A stretch of 21,553 bases of DNA from Roseiarcus sp052147395 (lineage in GTDB: Bacteria > Pseudomonadota > Alphaproteobacteria > Rhizobiales > Beijerinckiaceae). Shown one piece after another: positions 1-7,045 of the stretch. The DNA lies in NCBI GenBank assembly GCA_052147395.1, contig JBKQKS010000283.1, positions 1 to 21,553 on the forward strand, read 5' to 3'. How positions within the stretch are numbered: the stretch's first letter is position 1; every line of letters begins with the position of its first letter. The position numbers were made by a program, and so were the translations under genes. The notes below the pieces were generated by a model. The model was not told the origin of the DNA. It ran no database searches and saw nothing but the letters and a program-made list of their open reading frames with translations.

Positions 1-259
1 GCTCGACGCTTCGACGAAGGAGATCGTCTCGACGGCCAAGCGCACCGGCGCGCGGGTCCGCGGGCCGATCCCGCTGCCGACGCGGATCGAGAAATTCACC
101 GTGAACCGCTCGCCGCATGTCGACAAGAAGTCGCGCGAGCAGTTCGAAATTCGCACCCACAAGCGCGTTCTCGACATCGTCGATCCCACGCCGCAGACGG
201 TCGACGCACTGATGAAGCTCGATCTGGCGGCCGGCGTCGACGTCGAGATCAAGCTCTGA
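1..259 (+). CDS. rpsJ: 30S ribosomal protein S10, 5'-truncated by the window edge
   Basis: The reading frame starting at base 2 encodes the last 85 residues of S10 and stops at TGA 257-259. It contains the S10 signatures RVRGPIPLPTR, KSREQFEIRTHKR and DIVDPTPQTVDALMKL. The family is about 102 residues long, so about 17 N-terminal residues lie outside the window. S10 is a 30S head protein and also the NusE subunit of the antitermination complex. It is the first gene of the S10 operon in most bacteria, so the operon promoter is probably just upstream and not visible here. A 58-bp gap separates it from rplC. Confidence 0.97.
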   Translation, partial: LDASTKEIVSTAKRTGARVRGPIPLPTRIEKFTVNRSPHVDKKSREQFEIRTHKRVLDIVDPTPQTVDALMKLDLAAGVDVEIKL

Positions 260-317
260 GGTTTGAAGTTGGCGAGCGCCTCTTCCGCGGCGAATGCGCT
301 CACATAGGAATAACGCC

Positions 318-1031
318 ATGCGTTCAGGCATCATCGCAAAGAAGCTGGGCATGACCCGCATTTTCACCGACGCGGGCGATCACGTGCCGGTCACGGTGCT
401 CTCGCTCGAGGGCTGCCAGGTCGTCGCGCATCGCACGATGGAGAAGAACGGTTACACCGCGCTTCAGGTCGGCGCCGGCCGCGCCAAGGTCAAGAACGTC
501 TCCAAGGCCGAGCGCGGGCGATTCGCCGTCGCCGAGGTCGAGCCGAAGATGAGGCTCGCCGAATTCCGCGTCGCGGAAGACAAGATGCTTCCTGTGGGGG
601 CCGAAATCACCGCCGATCATTTCGCGATTGGACAATATGTCGATGTCACCGGTGTGACGATCGGCAAGGGCTTCGCCGGTCCGATGAAGCGCTGGAACTT
701 CCACGGCCTGCGCGCGACGCACGGCGTGTCGGTCTCGCACCGTTCGCATGGTTCGACCGGCGGCCGCCAGGACCCTGGCAAGACCTGGAAGAACAAGAAG
801 ATGGCGGGCCACATGGGCGTCGAGCAGGTGACGACGCAGAATCTGCGCGTCGTTTCCACCGACGTCGACCGCGGCCTTCTCCTGGTCGAGGGTTCGGTGC
901 CGGGCCATGCCGGCGGCTGGATCCAGGTTCGCGACGCGGTGAAGAAGCCGCTGCCGGCCGATGCGCCCGTGCCGGGCAAGTTCCGCGAGCGCGCCGCCGC
1001 CGCCGCCGCAACAGAGACCGAGGGAGCCTGA
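318..1031 (+). CDS. rplC: 50S ribosomal protein L3
   Basis: This 237-residue protein is L3, an early-assembly 50S protein reaching towards the peptidyl transferase centre. The core motif KGFAGPMKRWNF (about residues 117-128) and the loop GGRQDPGKTWKNKKMAGHMG (149-168) are typical. Gln151 aligns with the glutamine of E. coli L3 that PrmB methylates. The ATG at 318 is chosen because the protein then begins MRSGIIAKKLGMTRIF, as in the family, and an AGGAA lies about 10 bases upstream. An in-frame ATG at 294 would add eight atypical residues. The C-terminus ends in an Ala-rich tail, which is common in alphaproteobacterial L3. Confidence 0.96.
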   Translation: MRSGIIAKKLGMTRIFTDAGDHVPVTVLSLEGCQVVAHRTMEKNGYTALQVGAGRAKVKNVSKAERGRFAVAEVEPKMRLAEFRVAEDKMLPVGAEITADHFAIGQYVDVTGVTIGKGFAGPMKRWNFHGLRATHGVSVSHRSHGSTGGRQDPGKTWKNKKMAGHMGVEQVTTQNLRVVSTDVDRGLLLVEGSVPGHAGGWIQVRDAVKKPLPADAPVPGKFRERAAAAAATETEGA

Positions 1032-1036
1032 CGGCC

Positions 1037-1657
1037 ATGAAATTCGACGTCACGTCGATCGAAGGAGCGGCCGCGGGGTCGCTCGAACTCGATGACGAAG
1101 TGTTCGGGCTCGAGCCTCGCGCCGACCTCATCCAGCGCATGGTGCGCTGGCAACTCGCCAAGCGCCAGTCCGGCGACCACGTGGCGCTCGGCCGCGCGGA
1201 CATCAACCGCACGGGCAAGAAGATGTACAAGCAGAAGGGCACCGGCGGCGCCCGCCACGGCTCCGCGCGCGTTCCCCAGTTTCGCGGCGGCGGCAAGGCC
1301 CACGGTCCGGTAGCGCGTAGCCACGAGCACGACCTGCCCAAGAAGGTGCGGGCGCTGGCGTTGCGCCATGCGCTCTCGGCCAAGGTCCGCGCCGGCGAGC
1401 TCATCGTCTGGGACAAGGCGGCGCTCGAAGAGGGCAAGACCAGGGTGTTGCGCGCCGCGTTCGCCAAGGCGGAGCTCGGCAACGCGCTCATCATCGACGG
1501 CGCCGAGGTCGATCAGAAGTTTGCGGCCGCCGCGCGCAATCTGCCCAACATCGACCTGCTGCCCGCGCAGGGCGCCAACGTCTACGACATCATGCGCCGC
1601 GGCAAGCTGGTGCTGACCAAGGCGGCGATCGAAGCGCTGGAGGCGCGGTTCAAATGA
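1037..1657 (+). CDS. rplD: 50S ribosomal protein L4
   Basis: This 206-residue protein is L4, a 23S rRNA-binding protein whose extended loop lines the exit tunnel. The hallmark loop is visible around residues 55-95 (GRADINRTGKKMYKQKGTGG, ARHGSARVPQFRGGGKAHGP). Length is normal for the family. It starts five bases after the rplC stop and its last bases overlap the rplW start (ATGA at 1654-1657), so the two are probably translationally coupled. In E. coli L4 represses its own S10 operon through the leader. That leader would lie upstream of the window, so the same regulation cannot be judged here. Confidence 0.97.
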   Translation: MKFDVTSIEGAAAGSLELDDEVFGLEPRADLIQRMVRWQLAKRQSGDHVALGRADINRTGKKMYKQKGTGGARHGSARVPQFRGGGKAHGPVARSHEHDLPKKVRALALRHALSAKVRAGELIVWDKAALEEGKTRVLRAAFAKAELGNALIIDGAEVDQKFAAAARNLPNIDLLPAQGANVYDIMRRGKLVLTKAAIEALEARFK

Positions 1658-1950
1658 TGAAGGATGCGCGCCATTACGACCTCGTCGTCGCGCCCGTGAT
1701 CACGGAGAAGGCGACGATCGCGTCGGACAACAATCAATTCGTGTTCAAGGTGCGGCGGGATGCGACGAAGCCGCAGATCAAGGCGGCGATCGAGACGCTG
1801 TTCGACGTCAAGGTGACCAACGTCAACACGCTCGTGCGCAAGGGCAAGGCCAAGGCGTTCCGCGGGGTCCGCGGGCGCCAGCAGGACGTCAAGAAGGCGG
1901 TCGTCACGCTCGCGGACGGCTATCGCATCGACGTCACCAGCGGCGTTTGA
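1654..1950 (+). CDS. rplW: 50S ribosomal protein L23
   Basis: This 98-residue protein is L23, which sits at the tunnel exit and docks trigger factor, SRP and the Sec translocon. The family pattern is clear: YDLVVAPVITEKATIASDNN near the N-terminus, then QFVFKVRRDATKPQIKAAIE and VTNVNTLVRKGKAKAFRG. Length is normal. The start ATG overlaps the rplD stop as ATGA. The alternative start ATG three bases downstream would remove one Met and cannot be excluded. rplB follows after 13 bases. Confidence 0.96.
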   Translation: MMKDARHYDLVVAPVITEKATIASDNNQFVFKVRRDATKPQIKAAIETLFDVKVTNVNTLVRKGKAKAFRGVRGRQQDVKKAVVTLADGYRIDVTSGV

Positions 1951-1963
1951 GGAACGGTAGACC

Positions 1964-2803
1964 ATGGCGCTCAAGACCTACAAACCAGCGACGCCGGGGC
2001 TTCGCCAGCTCGCGATCGTCGATCGCAGCGATCTCTACAAGGGCAAGCCCGTCAAGGCGCTGACGGTCGGCAAGGCGGAGAAGGGCGGGCGCAACAACGC
2101 CGGCCGCGTCACCGTGCGCTTCCGCGGCGGCGGCCACAAGCAGACCTATCGTCTGGTCGACTTCAAGCGCCGCAAACTCGATCAGCCGGCGAAGGTGTTG
2201 CGTTTGGAGTACGATCCGAACCGCACCGCGTTCATTGCGCTGATCGAGTACAGGGACGGCGAGCAGTCCTACATCCTCGCGCCGCAGCGGCTCAGCGTCG
2301 GCGACGAGGTGGTGTCGGGCATGGCCGTCGACGTCAAGCCCGGCAATGCGATGCCGCTGGCGAGCATCCCGGTCGGCGCCATCGTCCACAATGTCGAGCT
2401 CAAGATCGGCCGCGGCGGCGCGATCGCCCGCTCCGCGGGCTCGTACGCGCAGATCGTCGGCCGCGACCAGGGCTACGTCTCGCTGCGCCTCAACTCCGGC
2501 GAGCAGCGCCTGGTGCATGGCCAGTGCTTCGCGACGGTGGGCGCGGTGTCGAACCCCGACCACATGAACGCCTCGCTCGGCAAGGCGGGACGCAACCGCT
2601 GGCTCGGCCGGCGCCCGCACAATCGCGGCGTCACCATGAACCCGGTCGATCATCCGCACGGCGGCGGCGAAGGCAAGACGTCGGGCGGCCGTCATCCGGT
2701 CACCCCGTGGGGCAAGCCGACCAAGGGTAAGAAGACCCGCAGCAACAAGGCGACCGACAAGTTCATCGTCGCCTCGCGGCACGTGCGCAAGAAGAAGGGC
2801 TGA
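1964..2803 (+). CDS. rplB: 50S ribosomal protein L2
   Basis: This 279-residue protein is L2, a primary 23S rRNA-binding protein needed for subunit joining and peptidyl transfer. It begins MALKTYKPATPGLRQLAIVD. The conserved C-terminal segment MNPVDHPHGGGEGKTSGG followed by RHPVTPWGKPTKGKKTR (about 224-258) includes the functionally important histidine. Length is close to the usual 273-278. It lies between rplW and rpsS with gaps of 13 and 5 bases. Confidence 0.97.
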   Translation: MALKTYKPATPGLRQLAIVDRSDLYKGKPVKALTVGKAEKGGRNNAGRVTVRFRGGGHKQTYRLVDFKRRKLDQPAKVLRLEYDPNRTAFIALIEYRDGEQSYILAPQRLSVGDEVVSGMAVDVKPGNAMPLASIPVGAIVHNVELKIGRGGAIARSAGSYAQIVGRDQGYVSLRLNSGEQRLVHGQCFATVGAVSNPDHMNASLGKAGRNRWLGRRPHNRGVTMNPVDHPHGGGEGKTSGGRHPVTPWGKPTKGKKTRSNKATDKFIVASRHVRKKKG

Positions 2804-2808
2804 TCGCC

Positions 2809-3084
2809 ATGACGCGCTCGATTTGGAAAGGGCCGTTCGTCGACGGCTATCTGTTGAAGAAGGCGGACACGGCGCGAGGCTCCGGCCGGTCGGACGTGAT
2901 CAGGACCTGGTCGCGCCGGTCGACCATCCTGCCGCAGTTCGTCGGCCTCACCTTCGGCGTCTACAACGGCCACAAGCACGTTCCCGTGATGGTGTCGGAA
3001 GAGATGATCGGCCACAAGCTCGGCGAATTCGCGCCGACCCGCACGTTCCACGGCCACTCAGCCGACAAGAAGGCGAAGAAGTAA
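2809..3084 (+). CDS. rpsS: 30S ribosomal protein S19
   Basis: This 91-residue protein is S19, which pairs with S13 in the 30S head. It starts MTRSIWKGPFVDGYLLKKAD and contains IRTWSRRSTILPQFVGLTFG, VYNGHKHVPVMVSEEMIGHK and LGEFAPTRTFHGHSADKKAKK, all typical. Length is standard. It ends in TAA, one of only two TAA gene stops in the window. It lies six bases before rplV. Confidence 0.97.
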   Translation: MTRSIWKGPFVDGYLLKKADTARGSGRSDVIRTWSRRSTILPQFVGLTFGVYNGHKHVPVMVSEEMIGHKLGEFAPTRTFHGHSADKKAKK

Positions 3085-3090
3085 GCCGCC

Positions 3091-3480
3091 ATGTCCAAAT
3101 CCGCCAATCCCCGTCGGCTCGCCGACAACGAAGCCAAGGCGACGATCCGCATGCTGCGCGTCTCGCCGCAGAAGCTCAATCTGCTCGCGCAGTTGATCCG
3201 CGGCAAGAAGGTGGCGCGCGCGCTCGCCGACCTCGAGTTCTCCAACAAGCGGATCTCGCACGAGGTCAAGAAGGCCCTGGAGTCGGCGATCGCCAATGCC
3301 GAAAACAACCACGAACTCGACGTCGACGACCTCGTGGTCGTCGAGGCCTGGGTCGGCAAGGACATGGTGATGAAGCGCTTCTCGCCGCGCGCGAGAGGTC
3401 GCGCGGGCAAGATCCTGAAGCCGTTTTCGAACATCACGATTGTCGTGCGCGAGGTCGCGCCGGCCGCCGAAGCGGCTTGA
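3091..3480 (+). CDS. rplV: 50S ribosomal protein L22
   Basis: This 129-residue protein is L22, whose beta-hairpin with L4 forms the tunnel constriction where several macrolides bind. Visible motifs are RVSPQKLNLLAQLIRGKKVA (about 24-43), LEFSNKRISHEVKKALESAI, and the C-terminal hairpin region KRFSPRARGRAGKILKPFSN. Ala/Glu-rich residues close the protein. Length is slightly above the E. coli protein (110), as is common in alphaproteobacteria. The stop is immediately followed by the strong rpsC ribosome binding site. Confidence 0.96.
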   Translation: MSKSANPRRLADNEAKATIRMLRVSPQKLNLLAQLIRGKKVARALADLEFSNKRISHEVKKALESAIANAENNHELDVDDLVVVEAWVGKDMVMKRFSPRARGRAGKILKPFSNITIVVREVAPAAEAA

Positions 3481-3490
3481 GGAGGGGACG

Positions 3491-4255
3491 ATGGGTCAGA
3501 AAATCAATCCGATCGGTCTGCGCCTCGGCATCAACCGGACCTGGGACTCGCGCTGGTTCGCCACCAAGGGCGAATACGGCAAGCTGCTGCACGAGGACAT
3601 GAAGATCCGCGAGACGTTGATGGATGGCCTCAAGCAGGCGGCCATCTCCAAGGTGGTGATCGAGCGCCCGCACAAGAAGTGCCGCGTCAACATCCATTGC
3701 GCGCGTCCGGGCGTCGTGATCGGCAAGAAGGGCGCCGACATCGATAAATTGCGCAAGCAGGTGGGCAAGCTCACCAAGTCGGAAGTCGCGATCAACATCG
3801 TCGAGGTGCGCAAGCCCGAGGTCGATGCGACGCTGGTCGCCGAATCGATCGCCCAGCAGCTCGAGCGCCGCGTCGCCTTCCGCCGCGCGATGAAGCGCGC
3901 CGTGCAGTCGGCGATGCGTCTGGGCGCCGAGGGCATCCGCATCAACTGCTCGGGTCGGCTCGGCGGCGCGGAAATCGCCCGTCTCGAATGGTATCGCGAA
4001 GGCCGCGTGCCCTTGCACACGCTGCGCGCGGACGTCGATTACGGCGTCGCCACCGCGCACACCGCCTACGGCACGTGCGGCATCAAGGTTTGGATCTTCA
4101 AGGGCGAGATCCTCGAGCACGATCCGATGGCGCAGGACAAGCGCGCCCACGAGCCCGATCACTCCACCACGCACCGTCCGCGCCGCGAGCGCTCCGAACG
4201 CGGCGAGCGCGGCGATCGCGGACGCGATCGCGATCGCACCCACGACTCGGCGTGA
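3491..4255 (+). CDS. rpsC: 30S ribosomal protein S3 with charged C-terminal tail
   Basis: This 254-residue protein is S3, which lines the mRNA entry channel. The ATG at 3491 follows a strong GGAGGGG (3481-3487) and gives the standard start MGQKINPIGLRLGINRTWDS. The KH domain is visible around residues 70-95 (RPGVVIGKKGADIDKLRKQV), and the C-terminal domain ends near KVWIFKGEILEHDPMAQDKR. Beyond that, about 35 residues form a low-complexity tail made of Arg, Glu, Asp and Gly with repeated RSERGERGDRG-type units. The E. coli protein is about 233 residues, so the tail explains most of the extra length. Its role is unknown. Confidence 0.96.
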   Translation: MGQKINPIGLRLGINRTWDSRWFATKGEYGKLLHEDMKIRETLMDGLKQAAISKVVIERPHKKCRVNIHCARPGVVIGKKGADIDKLRKQVGKLTKSEVAINIVEVRKPEVDATLVAESIAQQLERRVAFRRAMKRAVQSAMRLGAEGIRINCSGRLGGAEIARLEWYREGRVPLHTLRADVDYGVATAHTAYGTCGIKVWIFKGEILEHDPMAQDKRAHEPDHSTTHRPRRERSERGERGDRGRDRDRTHDSA

Positions 4256-4284
4256 TCCCGATCCCGATTTGAAGGTCCACGACC

Positions 4285-4698
4285 ATGATGCAACCCAAGC
4301 GAACCAGGTTCCGCAAGGCGTTCAAGGGCCGCATTCACGGCAATGCGAAGGGCGGCTTCTTGCTCAATTTCGGCGAATACGGCCTGAAGGCGCTGGAGCC
4401 GGAACGCGTCTCTGCGCGTCAGATCGAGGCCGCCCGGCGCGCGCTGACCCGTCACATGAAGCGCGCGGGCCGCGTCTGGATCCGCGTATTCCCCGACGTG
4501 CCGGTGTCGAAGAAGCCGATCGAAGTGCGCATGGGCAAGGGCAAGGGCGCGCCCGAGCTGTGGGTCACCCGCGTCGCCCCGGGCCGCATCATGTTCGAGA
4601 TCGACGGCGTGCCCGAGGATCTCGCGCGCGAAGCCTTTCAGCTCGCGGCGGCGAAGCTGCCGATCAAGACGCGCTTCGTGCAGCGCATCGCCGAGTGA
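4285..4698 (+). CDS. rplP: 50S ribosomal protein L16
   Basis: This 137-residue protein is L16, which contacts the A-site tRNA elbow region of the 50S subunit. It begins MMQPKRTRFRKAFKGRIHGN and contains GEYGLKALEPERVSARQIEA, RRALTRHMKRAGRVWIRVFP and VRMGKGKGAPELWVTRVAPG, all standard. Length matches the family. Within the glycine-rich loop the arginine that YcfD hydroxylates in E. coli appears to be present (KRAGRVWIR region), but modification cannot be inferred. A 29-base gap separates it from rpsC. Confidence 0.97.
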   Translation: MMQPKRTRFRKAFKGRIHGNAKGGFLLNFGEYGLKALEPERVSARQIEAARRALTRHMKRAGRVWIRVFPDVPVSKKPIEVRMGKGKGAPELWVTRVAPGRIMFEIDGVPEDLAREAFQLAAAKLPIKTRFVQRIAE

Positions 4699-4706
4699 GG
4701 TCAGAG

Positions 4707-4922
4707 ATGAAATCCAAGTCCCGTCTCTCCGACATCAAAGTGATGACGCTCGATCAGCTCGACGACGAGGCGCTGCAGCTCAAGAAGGAGCAGTTCAACC
4801 TGCGCTTTCAGAAGGCGAGCGGCCAGTTGCAGGACACGGCGCGGGTGCGCGTCGTGCGCCGCGACATCGCCCGCATCAAGACCATCGCGGCGCGCAAGCG
4901 CGCCGAACAGACCAAGGGTTGA
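4707..4922 (+). CDS. rpmC: 50S ribosomal protein L29
   Basis: This 71-residue protein is L29, a small two-helix protein at the tunnel exit next to L23. It starts at ATG 4707 (MKSKSRLSDIKVMTLDQLDD) and contains the family core LKKEQFNLRFQKASGQLQDT and ARVRVVRRDIARIKTIAARK. The frame is open further upstream, but the alignment and the eight-base gap after rplP support this start. Length is within the usual 63-72 residues. Confidence 0.95.
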   Translation: MKSKSRLSDIKVMTLDQLDDEALQLKKEQFNLRFQKASGQLQDTARVRVVRRDIARIKTIAARKRAEQTKG

Positions 4923-4932
4923 GGGTAACACG

Positions 4933-5172
4933 ATGCCGAAGCGCATTCTCCAGGGCGTCGTCGTCAGCGACAAGCAGGAAAAGACCCTGGTCGTCCGGGT
5001 CGAGCGTCGTTTCACGCACCCGCTGCTGAAGAAGACCGTCCGCAAGTCGAAGAACTTTCACGCGCACTGCGAGACCAAGACTCACAAGGTCGGCGACACC
5101 GTGTCGATCGAAGAGACGCGGCCGATCTCCAAGCTCAAGCGCTGGCGGGTGCTCGAAGACGCCGGCGCCTGA
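4933..5172 (+). CDS. rpsQ: 30S ribosomal protein S17
   Basis: This 79-residue protein is S17, a primary 16S rRNA-binding protein of the 30S body. The diagnostic sequence is MPKRILQGVVVSDKQEKTLV followed by VRVERRFTHPLLKKTVRKSK and VGDTVSIEETRPISKLKRWR. Length is normal. In E. coli rpsQ is the last gene of the S10 operon. Here it is followed by a 104-bp gap, so the old operon boundary is still visible. Confidence 0.97.
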   Translation: MPKRILQGVVVSDKQEKTLVVRVERRFTHPLLKKTVRKSKNFHAHCETKTHKVGDTVSIEETRPISKLKRWRVLEDAGA

Positions 5173-5276
5173 GGCGGCCGACGCGCGCGTTCCCTCCGGA
5201 GGCGGTATTCCTCCTTCAGAAGCAGTCCGGCTCGCGAGCGGCCGGAAACCTCTCTGATCAGAAAGGCGTTCTTGCC
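5173..5276 (+). promoter_or_regulatory. S10/spc junction leader with two inverted repeats
   Basis: This 104-bp gap is the second largest within the ribosomal cluster and sits where separate S10 and spc operons meet in E. coli. It holds two short hairpins: GGAGG (5198-5202) with CCTCC (5210-5214), loop seven; and TCCGGC (5226-5231) with GCCGGA (5241-5246), loop nine. No T-run follows either, and no convincing -35/-10 pair was seen. A GAAAGG (about 5261-5266) is the likely rplN ribosome binding site. A leader or RNA-processing role is inference. Confidence 0.4.
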
Positions 5277-5645
5277 ATGATACAGATGCAGACCAACCTC
5301 GAGGTCGCCGACAATTCCGGCGCGCGCCGCGTGATGTGCATCAAGGTGCTGGGCGGCTCCAAGCGCCGCTACGCCTCGATCGGCGACATCATCGTCGTGT
5401 CGATCAAATAGGCGATTCCGCGCGGCCGCGTCAAGAAGGGCGACGTGATGAAGGCGGTCGTGGTGCGCACCGCCAAGGACATCCGCCGTGCCGACGGTTC
5501 GGTGATCCGCTTCGATTCCAACGCCGCCGTGCTCATCAACAACCAGTCCGAGCCGGTCGGCACCCGCATCTTCGGGCCCGTGCCGCGCGAACTGCGCGCC
5601 AAGAACCACGTCAAGATCATTTCGCTGGCGCCGGAGGTGCTGTGA
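5277..5645 (+). pseudogene. rplN: 50S ribosomal protein L14 with an in-frame amber stop at codon 45
   Basis: The frame encodes a full 122-residue L14: MIQMQTNLEVADNSGARRVM, CIKVLGGSKRRY, then KKGDVMKAVVVRTAKDIRRA and a normal C-terminus ending KIISLAPEVL. L14 binds 23S rRNA at the subunit interface and contacts the 30S. Codon 45 (5409-5411) is TAG where the family has Glu in IKEAIPRG; one base change (GAG to TAG) explains it. The frame is intact on both sides with no indel. If the stop is real, a 44-residue fragment is made, and a 66-residue C-terminal piece could restart at ATG 5445 behind a GAAGGG. L14 is essential in the bacteria studied. Sequencing or assembly error, a low-frequency variant, amber suppression and a second rplN copy are all possible. 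The stop codon overlaps the rplX start (TGATG). Confidence 0.9.
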
Positions 5646-5962
5646 TGGCGGCCAAGATCAAGAGAGGCGACAACGTCGTCGTTCTGGCCGGACGCGACAA
5701 GGGCCGCAAGGGCCAGGTGACCCAGGTGATGCCGCGCGAGGGCCGGGCGATCGTCGCCGGCGTCAACCTGGTCAAGCGCCACACCAAACCGACCCAGCAG
5801 CGCGAGGGCGGCATCCTCAACAAGGAGGCGCCGATCGACCTCTCGAACCTCGCGATCGCCGATCCCAAGGACGGCAAGCCGACGCGCGTCGGGTTCAAGG
5901 TTCTCGAAGACGGCCGCAAGGTCCGCTTCGCCAAGCGTTCCGGAGATTTGATCGATGGCTGA
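5645..5962 (+). CDS. rplX: 50S ribosomal protein L24
   Basis: This 105-residue protein is L24, an assembly-initiating 50S protein near the tunnel exit. The KOW motif is at about residues 4-31 (KIKRGDNVVVLAGRDKGRKG), followed by GVNLVKRHTKPTQQREGGIL and LEDGRKVRFAKRSGDLIDG. Length is normal. The ATG shares a base with the rplN stop (TGATG), so its translation is probably coupled to rplN. An amber stop 234 bases upstream in rplN might therefore reduce L24 expression. Its last eight bases overlap the rplE start. Confidence 0.96.
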   Translation: MAAKIKRGDNVVVLAGRDKGRKGQVTQVMPREGRAIVAGVNLVKRHTKPTQQREGGILNKEAPIDLSNLAIADPKDGKPTRVGFKVLEDGRKVRFAKRSGDLIDG

Positions 5963-6689
5963 GGCTAAAGACAAAGACAAGGCCGCCAAGCCCGCGAAGG
6001 GCGACAAGGCCGACAAGGGCGCCCCCCCGGCCAAGGGCGACAAGGGCGCCGCGCCGGCCAAGGGCGGCAAGCCGGAGGCGGCCGCCAAGGGCAAGGGCGA
6101 GGGTCAGGTCGTCGCGGCCGGCAAGGTCGCGGCGCCGCCGAAGGATTATGCCGCGCGGCTGAAGACGGTCTACGAGCGGGAGATCGTGCCCAAACTGGTG
6201 CAGGAATTCGGCTACAAGAACCCGATGGAAGTGCCCAGACTCGAGAAGATCGTGCTCAACATGGGCGTGGGCGAAGCGGTCAACGACACCAAGAAGGCGA
6301 CATCCGCGGCCAACGACCTCGCCCTGATCGCCGGTCAGAAGCCTGTGATCACTCGCGCGCGCAAAGCGATCTCGACCTTCAAGGTGCGCGAGAACATGCC
6401 GATCGGCGCCAAGGTGACGCTGCGCAGGACGCGCATGTACGAGTTCCTGGACCGGCTGGTCACGATCGCGCTGCCCCGGGTGAGGGACTTCCGCGGGTTA
6501 GATCCGAAATCCTTCGACGGACGAGGCAATTACGCGCTCGGCGTCAAGGAGCACATCATCTTTCCCGAGATCGACTACGACAAGGCGGAAGCGATGCTGG
6601 GCCTCGACATCGTCGTGTGCACCACCGCCAAGAGCGATAACGAGGCGCGGGCTTTGCTGCGCGCCTTCAACTTCCCGTTCCGGCAGTGA
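5955..6689 (+). CDS. rplE: 50S ribosomal protein L5 with a long Lys/Ala/Gly-rich N-terminal extension
   Basis: This 244-residue protein is L5, which binds 5S rRNA and makes bridge B1b to S13. The normal core starts near residue 64 (DYAARLKTVYEREIVPKLVQ) and includes VPRLEKIVLNMGVGEAVNDT, GQKPVITRARKAISTFKVRE, and FPEIDYDKAEAMLGLDIVVC. Family length is about 180-190, so some 60 residues are extra. The extension is made almost only of Lys, Ala, Gly, Pro, Asp and Glu with three PAKG units at residues 13, 25 and 34. No ATG, GTG or TTG lies in frame between 5955 and the core, so a shorter start is unlikely. The start overlaps the end of rplX by eight bases. Confidence 0.94.
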   Translation: MAEAKDKDKAAKPAKGDKADKGAPPAKGDKGAAPAKGGKPEAAAKGKGEGQVVAAGKVAAPPKDYAARLKTVYEREIVPKLVQEFGYKNPMEVPRLEKIVLNMGVGEAVNDTKKATSAANDLALIAGQKPVITRARKAISTFKVRENMPIGAKVTLRRTRMYEFLDRLVTIALPRVRDFRGLDPKSFDGRGNYALGVKEHIIFPEIDYDKAEAMLGLDIVVCTTAKSDNEARALLRAFNFPFRQ

Positions 6690-6726
6690 GCCCAAAAAGC
6701 TCAGACGCGGAAAATGGAGTCCTCGA

Positions 6727-7032
6727 ATGGCAAAGAAGAGCGCAGTGGAGAATAACCAGCGCAAGATGCGGCTGGTGAAGAAGTTCGCGGCCCGGCGCCA
6801 GCGTCTCATCGACGTCGCCAACAACGAAGAGCTCGCGATGGAGCAGCGCTTCGAGGCGCGGTTGAAGCTCGCCGAGTTGCCGCGCAACGGCGCCAGGGTG
6901 CGCATCCGCAATCGTTGCGAAGTGACGGGTCGTCCGCGCAGTTTCTACCGCAAGATGAAGATGAGCCGCATCGCGCTGCGCGAACTAGGCAACAAAGGCC
7001 TGATCCCGGGCCTCGTGAAGTCGAGCTGGTGA
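6727..7032 (+). CDS. rpsN: 30S ribosomal protein S14 (long, zinc-free type)
   Basis: This 101-residue protein is S14 of the 30S head. It begins MAKKSAVENNQRKMRLVKKF and ends RCEVTGRPRSFYRKMKMSRI, ALRELGNKGLIPGLVKSSW. The length and the absence of the paired CxxC motifs place it in the long, zinc-independent class usual in Proteobacteria. A 37-base gap follows rplE, and GGAGT (6716-6720) is the probable ribosome binding site. rpsH starts 13 bases after the stop. Confidence 0.97.
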   Translation: MAKKSAVENNQRKMRLVKKFAARRQRLIDVANNEELAMEQRFEARLKLAELPRNGARVRIRNRCEVTGRPRSFYRKMKMSRIALRELGNKGLIPGLVKSSW

Positions 7033-7045
7033 GGGGCGTCGAGCG

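Noticed and set aside
849..1000. Possible loss of the PrmB-methylated glutamine in L3
   Set aside because: On counting against the E. coli sequence, the methylated glutamine aligns with Gln151 of GGRQDPG, so it is conserved.
2823..3602. 259-residue open frame overlapping rpsS and rplV
   Set aside because: It is an Arg-rich shadow frame of two well-identified ribosomal genes.
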